Below, one piece after another: positions 16,313 through 25,855 of a stretch of 64,000 nt of DNA. Below the pieces are notes generated by a model. That model did not search any database, was not told the origin of the DNA, and was given only the letters and a program-made list of their open reading frames with translations. The stretch covers positions 1 through 64,000 of the forward strand of contig NZ_LYBV02000039.1 in assembly GCF_001660705.2 (NCBI RefSeq), in the 5' to 3' direction. Each line of letters starts with the position of its first letter. Positions within the stretch are counted from its first letter, which is position 1. Source of the stretch: Saccharicrinis aurantiacus. GTDB lineage: Bacteria; Bacteroidota; Bacteroidia; Bacteroidales; Marinilabiliaceae. The position numbers and the translations under genes are program-made.

Positions 16313-19063
16313 TTAATTCAAATCAATTCTTAAACCTAAGCTTAGGTTTACACCTTTCTTATATGATAAAACGGTCTCGTTAGACGCATCGTCATTCAAT
16401 GGTTCTATTAACTGAGTTTGTTTAATTGTTGGATTTAATAAGTTCTTTCCTGAGAATCGAAGCGATACTCTTTTTGATATTTTTTTACTTAAAACAAGAT
16501 CGAGCGTAACGAATCCTTTTTCTATAATTTCGTTATTAAAATAGAGGTCACTACCTGTAAAATCCTCCGGAGAACCGAGAGAAAATATCTTATCTGATGA
16601 GTAATTTCCACTAATTGTGGCCACAAATTCTTTAGGCTTGTGATTACTAAAACTTAAACTTCCGTTTAAAATAAGATCTGAGGCTCCTTGTAAATCGCTA
16701 GTTGTTTTACTATTGTATTGAAACTCTTCGAGCAAATCTTGTTCAAACCACATTTTAGTGGCATTAAATGTAAAATCTAAACCTGCTTTTCCTTCGGTTT
16801 CTGATTTTATAAGATCGAATCTGCCTTCAAGCTCTAAACCATATACATTTGCTTCTTCTCCGGTGTTTGCATAATAAAAGATACCTGACGAACCGCGAGT
16901 TTGCGTCATATTAATTGGATCGTTAATTAACTTGTAAAAAGCAGTTGCTGAAAGTAATTGTCCTCTGCTTGGAAACATTTCGTATTTTAAATCGAAGTTA
17001 TAGTTATCTGATTTCTGTAACTCAGGATTACCTCTGGTTACACGTCCTGTTGGTGAAACATATTCAAAAGGAGCAATCTCTTTAAACTCAGGAAGTGTAA
17101 TTGTTTTACTAGCCGCAAATCGTAATGCACTCTTATCGTTTAATGCATATTTAAGGTTAAGCGCTGGTAAAATATTATTATAGGTGTTTTTTACCGCACC
17201 AATACGTGTTTCACCCGTTTCTTTATTAATATAGTTGGCAACATCCCAACTAACATCTATTATATCAGCTTCATAGCGAGCACCAAGGTTAACGGATAAT
17301 TTATTAACATCATATGTAAAATTTAAAAAGCCTCCATAAACTAAAAGTTCAGCTTCATATAAATCAGGGTCTCTATCTTTCAATAATAAAGATCCATTAT
17401 CGTAAAGATCAGTATCCAATAAAACTTCATCCATATTATCAATGGATTCAAATTGAACTCCTTTACCTTTAACACCTACAAATAATGAATTAAAATCTCT
17501 GGTTTTATTTCTAAAATTAGCTCCAAAATCCAGCTTCATTAACTTATCTTCTTCGTCTACTAATTTTAATTCGTCATTAATATAGCCGTTCAGTTCGTTG
17601 TCTTTAATTCCTTGTGTTGATTTGCGTTGCTGAAAATCACCTACGTGAGCAAACTGAGAGTAGTCGTCGAAAATATTCACCTCATTACGAATACGGTTTG
17701 GTTCTTCAGCATCCACCATATTGTAACCAAAAGCCCATTTTACCTTATTTTTATCGCCTAAGGCATGTGATCCAAGTAATTGATTTACCACAATGTTTGA
17801 TTGCTTGAGGTTTTGATCTCGCACAAAAGCTTCTGTTTCTTTAGGGTCCTGATCATATACATAACCATTTTCATTTCTACCTTGCTCATAAAGCATATCT
17901 GTTGTTTTATGAACAAATAAACTATTATAGCTTAATGAATGATTCATGTTAAAATCATAAGTTAAACTAGCTAATGCAGTGGTATTATACTCTGTTTGAA
18001 ATTGCTCTACATCATCGAAAGCAGTATTTAATACATTAGAACGGTAGCTTTTAAATTCTCCGGTATAATAATCGGAAGAAGCAGATTGCGAAACCGTAGC
18101 AAAAATGGATAGCTTATTAATTTTACCACCACCAACTAAAGACATGCGATAGTTTACTGGCGTCTTTTTTACACTAGTATTCCAACTTTGTTGTGTAATG
18201 GCATCATTAGTAGAATAAGGTGCACTGTAGTAACCTAGTGTTTGATCGCCGTAGTTTTGAGTAGCTCTGAAATTACCAAATATTCCATCGTTAATAACAT
18301 TTGAATTAACACCACCACGAAGACCTAATGTGATTTTTGTTGCTGATGTTTTGGTATTAATATCAACAATTCCGGAAGTTTGATCGGCATAACCCCCAGG
18401 GCTATAAGTTTTACTAATTCCTACATTTTTTATGATGTTTGTTGAGAAGAGATTCAAATCGATATTCTTCTTTTCCACATCATCAGAAGGAACGGGTAAT
18501 CCGTTTAAGGTAGTAGTTAGGTAACGATCGCCTAAACCGCGGATATAAACGTCTCCTGAGCCTTCACTTTTAGTAACACCCGATATTTTTGATGTGGCAT
18601 CTGACGCATCAGAAACCCCTAAGGCCGACATCCTTTTTGCACCAATACTCTCTTTAATAATAGAAGCCTTTTGTTGCTCCATCATTAAGTAATTCTCTGA
18701 TTCTCTGTTTGCTTTGGCAACCACACTAACCTCTTGAATATCCATGGTAGCTTGCGAAAGCTTAATATCCAATACGGTTTCTTGATCGGCTGTGATTGTG
18801 ATGTTTTCGAATACCTGTGGATCATAAGAGATATATTGAACTCTTATTTTGTAGGTTCCTGCATCGATAGGTGGCATGGCATACTCACCCATGAAGTTTG
18901 TGATTGTTCCTATTGTTGTTCCATCAATAACAACTGCTGCACCAACTAATTCTTCCCCAGTATTAGCATCGGTGATTTTCCCCTTTAAAAAACCTTGTTG
19001 AGCAAAACCTGTTCCTATTCCCAAAATAGTTAACAGTACTGCAACAATTAAACTTTTTTTCAT
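16313..19063 (-). CDS. TonB-dependent receptor with N-terminal carboxypeptidase-like domain
   Basis: 916 residues. Signal peptide (1-21, GFAQ), a CarboxypepD_reg-like beta domain (about 24-108: GFLKGKITDANTGEELVGAAVVIDG kept here as its first part GKITDANTGEELVGAAV), the plug (about 110-260, VYIRGLGDRYLTTTLNGLPV) and a long beta-barrel ending in a terminal aromatic-poor strand LSLGLRIDLN. Unlike SusC proteins it lacks the usual length of about 1000 and a SusD gene. It is followed by the duplicated lipoprotein and preceded by a 41-42 bp repeat array and a PiT phosphate transporter gene. A role in uptake of a phosphorus compound is a possibility raised only by that neighbourhood. Confidence 0.9.
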   Translation of the reverse strand: MKKSLIVAVLLTILGIGTGFAQQGFLKGKITDANTGEELVGAAVVIDGTTIGTITNFMGEYAMPPIDAGTYKIRVQYISYDPQVFENITITADQETVLDIKLSQATMDIQEVSVVAKANRESENYLMMEQQKASIIKESIGAKRMSALGVSDASDATSKISGVTKSEGSGDVYIRGLGDRYLTTTLNGLPVPSDDVEKKNIDLNLFSTNIIKNVGISKTYSPGGYADQTSGIVDINTKTSATKITLGLRGGVNSNVINDGIFGNFRATQNYGDQTLGYYSAPYSTNDAITQQSWNTSVKKTPVNYRMSLVGGGKINKLSIFATVSQSASSDYYTGEFKSYRSNVLNTAFDDVEQFQTEYNTTALASLTYDFNMNHSLSYNSLFVHKTTDMLYEQGRNENGYVYDQDPKETEAFVRDQNLKQSNIVVNQLLGSHALGDKNKVKWAFGYNMVDAEEPNRIRNEVNIFDDYSQFAHVGDFQQRKSTQGIKDNELNGYINDELKLVDEEDKLMKLDFGANFRNKTRDFNSLFVGVKGKGVQFESIDNMDEVLLDTDLYDNGSLLLKDRDPDLYEAELLVYGGFLNFTYDVNKLSVNLGARYEADIIDVSWDVANYINKETGETRIGAVKNTYNNILPALNLKYALNDKSALRFAASKTITLPEFKEIAPFEYVSPTGRVTRGNPELQKSDNYNFDLKYEMFPSRGQLLSATAFYKLINDPINMTQTRGSSGIFYYANTGEEANVYGLELEGRFDLIKSETEGKAGLDFTFNATKMWFEQDLLEEFQYNSKTTSDLQGASDLILNGSLSFSNHKPKEFVATISGNYSSDKIFSLGSPEDFTGSDLYFNNEIIEKGFVTLDLVLSKKISKRVSLRFSGKNLLNPTIKQTQLIEPLNDDASNETVLSYKKGVNLSLGLRIDLN

Positions 19064-19160
19064 TCCAATAAGTGTTTTTAGTCATATTCAACTTCTTCAA
19101 TTGTTTTCCTTTCCTGTGTAAAAAGAAAAATGATAAGAATCAGTTGTTAATTAGTGGAAG

Positions 19161-19168
19161 CAAAAATA
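19161..19168 (-). promoter_or_regulatory. -7 element TATTTTTG for the TonB receptor
   Basis: Exact TAnnTTTG on the - strand, about 98 bp before the ATG at 19063; implies a leader of roughly 90 nt. Confidence 0.5.
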
Positions 19169-19484
19169 GAGTGCTATTACGGACTGTTAGCTAATTAAAT
19201 ATTAAGGGTGTGTGAATTATTGGTTAATCGAAATAAACTATTACATGCTATATATTAATTGGTTAGGGCTATTATTAGGTAAGTTATTAATGTTAAGAAT
19301 TCATTTAAGTAATATTGAATTAAATATTTGATAACATTAAGCCGTTTATCGAACTACTTCGGTACTCGATATCCTATTTATTTCAATTATAGGGATAGAA
19401 TTTATACTATTGATTTAGGTTGCAATATGTATTTGATATACAAATAACACAATAATATATTAAGGCCACTTTTCTATTGAGGTT
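19169..19484. other. Gene-free AT-rich stretch
   Basis: Between the receptor promoter and the repeat array. No coding frame, tRNA or strong hairpin seen; contains the palindrome-like segment TCGAACTACTTCGGTACTCGA near 19349, written here only by its ends TCGA/TCGA. Confidence 0.4.
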
Positions 19485-19735
19485 TACACAAAACTATATT
19501 TTGCAGGCGGAAAGAAGGGGAGGCCTACATAAAACTATATATGGCCATCCGGAAAGAATTTACTCTATAAACAGTTTTATATATGGCTGCAGGCAATCAT
19601 TTAGTGAATAAACAATACTATATATTGGTGTCTGGTAAAAATTAGAGCAATAAATAGAACTATATATGGCCTCTGAGGAGAATGTGGGCTATATATAAAA
19701 CCATATAAGGCCCAGGCAGTCCCCTAATAGTACTT
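19485..19735. repeat. Six-unit degenerate tandem repeat with 41-42 bp period
   Basis: The core CTATATATGG recurs at 19494 (as CTATATTTTG), 19535, 19577 (TTATATATGG), 19618 (CTATATATTGG), 19660 and 19701 (CCATATAAGG): intervals 41, 42, 41, 42, 41. Each core is preceded by an A-rich ATAAA segment and followed by a purine/GC-richer stretch (such as GCAGGC, CCGGAAAGAA, CTGGTAAAAA). Several units can fold with GGC/GCC ends. It fills most of the gap between the PiT gene stop and the TonB receptor. The intervening bases are themselves related, so it is a diverged minisatellite-like array and not a CRISPR. Period equals about four turns of B-DNA, so every core faces the same side. Confidence 0.8.
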
Positions 19736-19759
19736 AAATAAGTAAACTATTATAAAAAA

Positions 19760-22036
19760 CTACTTCTGGCTACTTTGATAAAAATCGCGGTGTGCTTTTA
19801 TTAGGTTGATTGTATACAATACCAGATTCTTGGTTTCAGCATAACACTCGAGCAATAAAATGCTACCTCGTGTTTTGCCATTACCATCCATAATACGCTT
19901 TATCTGCTTTTTACGTAAATCAATAATTAACTCACCTAAATATTGCTGACGCTGGATAATTTCGTCTATCGAATCAAAACGGTGTTCTTTTTCGATGTGA
20001 ACCAAGTAATTAAAAAAACCCGTAATTTCTTCGAGAAGTAATAATATATCTTCTTGTTGAGAATTTGATAAACCCTTATGATGGTTATCAACGTGAGAAA
20101 CTATTGGTTTTGTAAGATGCTTTAATACCGATACCAACTCACTAATATAATCCATTGCTTGCACAAAAAAGTGACTTGATTCAAAGTGTTCTTCTCCAAA
20201 AAACGAGAAGTTATTAAACAATTCCTTTTTAGTACTCTGCGATAGTTTGTCTAAATAATCTATTCTTTCAGTAGCTTCTTTTAATTGCTTTGAGTTTTCA
20301 TCAACAAAACCTTGAACCACAAGAATAAATATTTTTGAAGATTCTAAAAGTTGTTTTCTGATGCGCTCACTAGCCAAATCAACCAACTTTGATACATTTT
20401 TAATAAGCTGCTTTTCAGCTTCTACTTTTAATAAATGCTTTTCTTTTTCTGCTTTTCTATGGCTTTTAGTAGTGCGATAAAGTACGTAGCCCACCGCAAC
20501 TAATAAAGGGAATAAGGCATATAGTTTTCCCCACCACAAAATTAATACAATTAAAAACGATGCTATAAAGGCAATTAAGGCTGTTAAAAACCAACCGCCT
20601 AAAACCGATAACACACCCGAAATACGATACACAGCACTATCGCGCCCCCAAGCCTGATCAGATAATGAAGTACCCATAGCTACCATAAATACTACAAAAG
20701 TGGTTGATAATGGAAAACGAAAGTAAGTACCAATACCTATAAAAATACTTGCTACAACTAAATTTACACTGGCTCTAATTGTATCAAAATAAACTATGTC
20801 GTTATTATCACTAATATCCTCCTCAAATTCATCGCGCTTAAACTGCTTACTAATAACGTTGGCTACCTTAACAGGAATAACGGCCTTCACCTTTTCGTAA
20901 AAAATAAAGTAATTACGCACAATGGCCCTTGAAGTATGCGATGGCTCAAAGGGTTCATAACCCGAGTCTTGTCGGCCCAAATAAACTTCGGTTTCAGTAA
21001 CAGAACGCGCCTTACGAGATACAAACAAAGTAATCATCATAACTAGTCCCGATCCTAAGAAAATAAACGGATACCAATTTTTATGAAAAAGTGACTGATT
21101 AAGATAACCCGAACCCCAAATATTCATTGAAAATAAAGCCGGATCAGTAATGTCGGATTCAGCAAAAGCCATAAGCCCTTCGATACCCGATAAAGGAACT
21201 CCGATAAAGTTAACCAAATCGTTGGCAGCAAAGGATAATGCCAATGCGAACGTGCCAAAGAAAACTACTATTTTAGGAATATCAGCATTGAATACAAAAG
21301 AAAGTACTAAGAAGATAAGGAATGATATTGCATAAATAATACCTAAAGCTAATACTAGGTTTTGGTTGATTATCATCTCTAAATCGCCATAAAAGATATC
21401 GGCAAATGCACCTTCCTTTTTTATTACCATAAAAAGAATGGCTGTAATGGCAAGTGCTCCCACTAGGGAAAATAAAAACTTAAAACGTTTTTTGTATCGA
21501 AACGAGAATATTAACCGGGCTATAAACTGAAATATTGCCCCTGATAAGAATGCAAATACAATTGAAAATAAAATACCACCTACAATAATAAATACACTGT
21601 GGGTGTTTATTAAATCGCTTATTACTAAATTGTTCGGATTATCTCCGCTAATTACAATTAAGCCAATGGCTAAAGCTCCGCCCAGTAACTCAAAAATAAT
21701 GGCCACTGTGGTGGATGTGGGAAAACCGAATGTATTGTATACATCTACCAAAATGATATCCACTATCATTACGGCAAGAAATAGTATAATTAATTCAGTT
21801 AAATAAAAGTTTTGTGGATAAAACACGCCCTTTCGAGCTACTTCCATCATGCCTCCTGAGAGTAGGCATCCTGCTATAATACCTATACCAGCAACCAAAT
21901 ATATTACTTTCCTTTTAGCTACTTTTGATCCAATAGCTGCACTTAAAAAGTTAACAGCATCGTTCGAAAGGCCTACTATCAGGTCGATAAAGCCAAGTAA
22001 TACTAAAATAAATACGATTAAATAAATTTGGTCCAT
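19760..22036 (-). CDS. PiT-family inorganic phosphate transporter with PhoU-like C-terminal domain
   Basis: About 758 residues. The N-terminal part is a PHO-4/PiT transporter with signature segments GLSNDAVNFLSAAIGSKVA (residues about 22-40) and AANDLVNFIG near residue 275, and multiple transmembrane helices. The C-terminal 230 residues are soluble and helical (from about 530), a PhoU-like domain typical of Bacteroidota PiT proteins. Start: the frame continues to a TTG at 22060, but that codon lies inside the TATATTTG promoter element, so the ATG at 22034-22036 (MDQIYLIVF) is the start. Imports phosphate (or metal-phosphate) with a cation gradient. The PhoR/PhoB-like pair lies 5 kb away. Confidence 0.92.
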   Translation of the reverse strand: MDQIYLIVFILVLLGFIDLIVGLSNDAVNFLSAAIGSKVAKRKVIYLVAGIGIIAGCLLSGGMMEVARKGVFYPQNFYLTELIILFLAVMIVDIILVDVYNTFGFPTSTTVAIIFELLGGALAIGLIVISGDNPNNLVISDLINTHSVFIIVGGILFSIVFAFLSGAIFQFIARLIFSFRYKKRFKFLFSLVGALAITAILFMVIKKEGAFADIFYGDLEMIINQNLVLALGIIYAISFLIFLVLSFVFNADIPKIVVFFGTFALALSFAANDLVNFIGVPLSGIEGLMAFAESDITDPALFSMNIWGSGYLNQSLFHKNWYPFIFLGSGLVMMITLFVSRKARSVTETEVYLGRQDSGYEPFEPSHTSRAIVRNYFIFYEKVKAVIPVKVANVISKQFKRDEFEEDISDNNDIVYFDTIRASVNLVVASIFIGIGTYFRFPLSTTFVVFMVAMGTSLSDQAWGRDSAVYRISGVLSVLGGWFLTALIAFIASFLIVLILWWGKLYALFPLLVAVGYVLYRTTKSHRKAEKEKHLLKVEAEKQLIKNVSKLVDLASERIRKQLLESSKIFILVVQGFVDENSKQLKEATERIDYLDKLSQSTKKELFNNFSFFGEEHFESSHFFVQAMDYISELVSVLKHLTKPIVSHVDNHHKGLSNSQQEDILLLLEEITGFFNYLVHIEKEHRFDSIDEIIQRQQYLGELIIDLRKKQIKRIMDGNGKTRGSILLLECYAETKNLVLYTINLIKAHRDFYQSSQK

Positions 22037-22057
22037 GTATGCGCAAAAATTAGAGTG

Positions 22058-22065
22058 CAAATATA
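22058..22065 (-). promoter_or_regulatory. -7 element TATATTTG of the PiT gene
   Basis: Exact TAnnTTTG on the - strand 21 bp before the ATG at 22036; predicts a very short leader and excludes the longer TTG start. Confidence 0.6.
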
Positions 22066-22148
22066 TAAGGATTCCTCATAAAACTCGATTTGTAATATGA
22101 ACTGTATATTAAATATTAGACTATTAAGTTGACTTAAAAAGTTTTGAG

Positions 22149-22910
22149 TTATTTTACCTTATCTAAATCTAGAATTTTACATGCCGCATAAGCTGCACCA
22201 TAACCATTATCAATATTCACAACCGTAATGCCATTTGCACAAGATGTTAACATGCCCAATAAAGCACTCACCCCATTAAAATTAGCCCCATAACCAACAC
22301 TTGTGGGTACTGCAATTAATGGCACATCAACTAATCCTCCCATTACGCTTGCCAATGCACCTTCCATACCTGCCACAACAATAATAACCTTTGCTTTTCT
22401 TATCCTGTCTAACTGAGCAAAAAGACGATGGATTCCGGCCACCCCAACATCGCTAATAATATTGGCAGCATGCCCTAACATTTGAGCCGTTATATGCGCC
22501 TCTTCAGCAACAGCTAAATCACTGGTTCCGGCAGTTACAATAAGTATTTCATTTTCATTTAATGGCTTCGAAAGGGAAAACTTATAGGTAAAACACTTTG
22601 ATAAGGAATGGTATTCTGATTTCGGAAATTGCGATTTTAATGCACTCCCTTTTTCAGCACTAATACGGGTTGCCAATAAATTAACTTGATGTTCTTCCAT
22701 TTTAGCAACAATATCTATCAGCTGTTCTATGGTTTTATTCTCTCCAAAAACAACCTCAGGATAACCATTGCGTAGTTCCCTATGAAAATCAAGTTTCGTA
22801 TGGTTAATATCCTCAAAAGGAAGGGTTTTTAAAGCTTCTAAAACCTCATTTAAGGGTAACTCATTATTTTTAAACTGCTGTAGCAAGTTTGTTAAATGTG
22901 CTTGATTCAT
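22149..22910 (-). CDS. larB: LarB: nickel-pincer cofactor biosynthesis carboxylase/hydrolase
   Basis: 253 residues. The N-terminal 90 residues are the LarB-specific domain. The C-terminal half is an AIR-carboxylase (PurE-like) fold with ILIVTAGTSDLAVAEEA, ISDVGVAGIHRL, VVAGMEGALASVMGGL and AVPTSVGYG, all characteristic of LarB. LarB carboxylates the pyridinium ring of nicotinic acid adenine dinucleotide and hydrolyses the phosphoanhydride, the first step toward the Ni-pincer nucleotide of lactate racemase-type enzymes. It follows larC (84-bp gap) on the same strand. larE (sulfur insertion) and larA are not in the window. Confidence 0.95.
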   Translation of the reverse strand: MNQAHLTNLLQQFKNNELPLNEVLEALKTLPFEDINHTKLDFHRELRNGYPEVVFGENKTIEQLIDIVAKMEEHQVNLLATRISAEKGSALKSQFPKSEYHSLSKCFTYKFSLSKPLNENEILIVTAGTSDLAVAEEAHITAQMLGHAANIISDVGVAGIHRLFAQLDRIRKAKVIIVVAGMEGALASVMGGLVDVPLIAVPTSVGYGANFNGVSALLGMLTSCANGITVVNIDNGYGAAYAACKILDLDKVK

Positions 22911-22994
22911 AAGTATTTTTTAAAGACGGAGTTTACAAAAGGGTTTTCATATTTAAGCTACTTAAAACAATTAGTCTAAATCTAACTTATATTA

Positions 22995-24254
22995 TCATTT
23001 GATGATGTTTTTGGTATTTGTGCGTAAAACTGAAATTGAAAGATTATTTGCCTTCGCAAGCTTTTCTAAATCATCAAATTCAATTTTAATTCTTTTTTCT
23101 CCACTCGGAAGCGTGCTTTCCTTGTATCTAACCTCACCATAAGGTGTTTCTTTTGTTTTAGAAACCCGGGGTAATTCTATTTTATCTATAGGGTATTTTC
23201 TTAGTCCGATTGTTGTGGTATGTTCAAAAATAGTATTGGCAATTACTTCTGCATCTTGCGCTAAGCAAAGTACTGATAGTTTAGTTGCAGCCCTTCCTTT
23301 TTTCATAACAATAGGAGATAAATAAGCATCTCGTGCACCCGATTTTAATAATAGATCTGGTACTATCGCTAAATCTTCGGCCGACATATCATCAATGTTA
23401 CATTCAATCATGAGTGACTTACTCTGGTTTATTTCAGCAGATCGCTTACTTTCATAAACCCTCAAAACATTAGGTATTTCAACAGTTCTGTGTCCTATAC
23501 CATATGCTGTTCTGATAATTTCCATTTCTGGATGAGCAATCCATTCATTTGTTAGCACCTTTAAAATGGCGGCACCCGTTGGCGTGGTCATTTCCTTATC
23601 CACAGCACCCGAACTGCATTTTACACCTCTAAATATTTCTACTGTAGCAGGAGCTGGCACAGGCATTTTACCATGATCGCATTTTACAAAACCGCCACCC
23701 AATTCCGGAACTGTTGATGTAACATGCGTAATATTAAGATGGTGGTAACAAATGGCTGCTCCAACAATATCAACTATCGAATCGGTAGCACCAACCTCAT
23801 GAAAATGCACATCGTGTGGTGGCTTATTATGTACCTTACCTTCGGCAACGGCAACTTCCCAAAATATATTTTTAGCTATCGTTTTAATTTGTTCGTGTAG
23901 CGTAGAAGCATTAATTAGCTTTTCAATATCGGCATAATTACGCGAATGTGAATGGTGATGGTGGTGATGATCATGCGAATGTTCATGGTGATGATGCTCT
24001 TCATCATGAGAATGATGATGGCTATGTTCACCCGATTGATGCGAGTGTGCTTGATTTTTTAAAAGAACATTTACCTGAGTTCCGTTAATACCACTTTTTT
24101 GAGCGGGATATACCTGAAGTTCAAATTCATCATCCACACCTAGTTTTGAAAGCTCTTTCTTTAATAGTTCCAAATCCATCCCTAAATCTAGCATTGCTGC
24201 CAAATTCATATCTCCACTAATTCCTGCAAAGCAGTTGTATGTAATTTCCATCAA
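22995..24254 (-). CDS. larC: LarC: nickel insertion enzyme, with His-rich insert
   Basis: 419 residues. It begins ITYNCFAGISGDMNLAAMLDLG, the LarC/DUF111 signature, then a region extremely rich in His (about residues 69-107, over twenty His with Asp/Glu/Ser), then PPHDVHFHEVGATDSIVDIVG, GGGFVKCDHGKMPVPAPAT and TTPTGAAIL, and the C-terminal LarC2 part (TIGLRKYPIDKIELPR). The enzyme inserts Ni into the pincer nucleotide in a CTP-dependent step; the His-rich loop probably binds or stores Ni. The LarC1 and LarC2 parts form one continuous frame, whereas some species need a programmed frameshift. First gene of the larC-larB pair and 45 bp downstream of the Fe-S gene, suggesting co-transcription with the Fe-S/DUF362 genes. 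Confidence 0.95.
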   Translation of the reverse strand: MMEITYNCFAGISGDMNLAAMLDLGMDLELLKKELSKLGVDDEFELQVYPAQKSGINGTQVNVLLKNQAHSHQSGEHSHHHSHDEEHHHHEHSHDHHHHHHSHSRNYADIEKLINASTLHEQIKTIAKNIFWEVAVAEGKVHNKPPHDVHFHEVGATDSIVDIVGAAICYHHLNITHVTSTVPELGGGFVKCDHGKMPVPAPATVEIFRGVKCSSGAVDKEMTTPTGAAILKVLTNEWIAHPEMEIIRTAYGIGHRTVEIPNVLRVYESKRSAEINQSKSLMIECNIDDMSAEDLAIVPDLLLKSGARDAYLSPIVMKKGRAATKLSVLCLAQDAEVIANTIFEHTTTIGLRKYPIDKIELPRVSKTKETPYGEVRYKESTLPSGEKRIKIEFDDLEKLAKANNLSISVLRTNTKNIIK

Positions 24255-24299
24255 ATATATATTTCAATCTATTAGAAACAGATCAAATTGGCCTTCAAT

Positions 24300-24968
24300 T
24301 TAAAAACCAAAACCATCAATTTCAACTTCTTCTTGTACTTCTACCTTTGGTTTATCTGCCTCAATATGTACTTCGTTTCTTGCAATAAATATGGCTCTTT
24401 TATTTGTAGGACATATTGACTCACAGCCACCACATCCAATACACATCTCTGGATTAACCACTTTCGGCTTTGTTAAACCATTCTTCCAAGGAACCATCTT
24501 TAAAGCTGCCGTAGGACAATGCTCTGCACAGGCACCACAATCTTCGTTATCAGTAATTAAAACACACTCCTCTAAAATTAGTTGTACTTCGCCAATTTGA
24601 GTTACCTTTTTTTCATCTAAACTTAGCTTTACAAGAGCATCATTCGGACAAACATCGATACAGGTTTTGCACTCATATTCACAAAACTGTTCTACATCAA
24701 ACTTCAATATGGGTTGCATCATTCCTGTTAAACCGTTCTCAAACAGAGATGCCTTAAGCACCCCAGTTGGACAATGGTTAACACACAATTGACATGCGGT
24801 GCATTTGCTTTTAAATCTTTCTAAAGAAACTGCACCTGGAGGTAAAGGGTATAATTTTGTTTTATTTTCAACATTTGAAGCTAGTAAAGAATTGGAAGCC
24901 ACTCCAGCACCCAAAGCTGCCATCGATATTTTAAAAAAAGCACGACGGTTATTTTTTGAATCAATCAT
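24300..24968 (-). CDS. Tat-exported four-cluster ferredoxin (NapG-like)
   Basis: About 222 residues. Twin-arginine signal KNNRRAFFKISMAALGAG, then four Cys groups: CTACQLCVNHCP, CEYECKTCIDVCP, CGACAEHCP (with an upstream Cys) and CIGCGGCESICP, consistent with four [4Fe-4S] clusters as in periplasmic NapG/MauM ferredoxins. The frame opens at a GTG at 24977; the ATG at 24966-24968 overlaps the preceding gene's stop in the coupled ATGATTGA arrangement and is preferred. It would pass electrons between the membrane NapH-like protein and a periplasmic partner, perhaps the DUF362 protein. No nitrate reductase gene is nearby. Confidence 0.85.
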   Translation of the reverse strand: MIDSKNNRRAFFKISMAALGAGVASNSLLASNVENKTKLYPLPPGAVSLERFKSKCTACQLCVNHCPTGVLKASLFENGLTGMMQPILKFDVEQFCEYECKTCIDVCPNDALVKLSLDEKKVTQIGEVQLILEECVLITDNEDCGACAEHCPTAALKMVPWKNGLTKPKVVNPEMCIGCGGCESICPTNKRAIFIARNEVHIEADKPKVEVQEEVEIDGFGF

Positions 24969-25824
24969 TAGTAGCACGTTTTTTAATTACACTTAAGCTT
25001 AAAGCATCTTTTTTACAAGAATCAATACAATTGAAACACGAAACACATCTACTGTGATCAACTTTGTAATCATTTAAATGGTCGATAACATTACTTTTGC
25101 AAGTACGAGCACACGCCTTACAATCCACACATTTATCATTATTAATAGTTATCCTAAAAAGTGAAAGCCTTGAAGCCAAACCTAAGGCTGTACCAACCGG
25201 ACAAAGTGTATTACACCAAAGTCTGTTGTACTTTATATCTAAATAAACTATGGTTCCGATGGTAAGAATAACCGTGGATAAAACCGCAAAAGTAGGAAGG
25301 TGATATTCTTTAAAATTAAATGTGTAATTTCCTGCAGCATTTCCAACACTTGCAAAAATATTATTCACAAATGTGATGATTGGCGTTAATATGGCTGCGC
25401 TAAACCTTCCGAAAATAGAATACGGATCGAGTAATAATACCAAATAAGTACTGCCAAATAAAAGAAACAAGGCTGTTAAAAGTAAAATACTATAGCGTAA
25501 TACATTATTAGCTTGCGCATAGTGTGGTTTTGCTCGTTTTATTTTACGCTTCTTTTTAATCCACTTGGATAAACGCATCACCAAATCCTGAAAAATACCC
25601 AAAGGACAAATGGCAGAACAATAAACACGTCCAATAATAAAAGTAAGTGCGATTAAGGCAATAACTGTTACAAAAGAAGCAGAGAGAATTGCAGGTATTA
25701 ATTGAATTTCGACTAATATTTTTGGATTTAACCATTCAGGTAAAAATCCACTTATTCCGCAAATGTATAATGTGGACAGTACAAATACTATTGCAGCAAT
25801 AATTTGTCTTATTTTTTGCATCAT
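24961..25824 (-). CDS. Membrane 4Fe-4S protein (NapH/RnfD-maturation-like polyferredoxin)
   Basis: 287 residues with about five transmembrane helices. Two CxxxCP motifs face the membrane edge (CSAICPLGIFQDL near 75 and CNTLCPVGTALG near 208), characteristic of the NapH/CcoG-type 4Fe-4S binding domain (PF12801), and two C-terminal ferredoxin clusters (CVDCKACARTCK, CVSCFNCIDSCK). It likely takes electrons from quinol or cytosolic donors and hands them to the exported ferredoxin encoded immediately downstream (8-bp overlap). Confidence 0.87.
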   Translation of the reverse strand: MMQKIRQIIAAIVFVLSTLYICGISGFLPEWLNPKILVEIQLIPAILSASFVTVIALIALTFIIGRVYCSAICPLGIFQDLVMRLSKWIKKKRKIKRAKPHYAQANNVLRYSILLLTALFLLFGSTYLVLLLDPYSIFGRFSAAILTPIITFVNNIFASVGNAAGNYTFNFKEYHLPTFAVLSTVILTIGTIVYLDIKYNRLWCNTLCPVGTALGLASRLSLFRITINNDKCVDCKACARTCKSNVIDHLNDYKVDHSRCVSCFNCIDSCKKDALSLSVIKKRATND

Positions 25825-25855
25825 AAAGTTCTAATATTTAATGTGGATTTGAGAC

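Noticed and set aside
19485-19735. CRISPR array
   Set aside because: The repeated cores are short and degenerate, the intervening bases are related rather than unique, and no cas gene is present.
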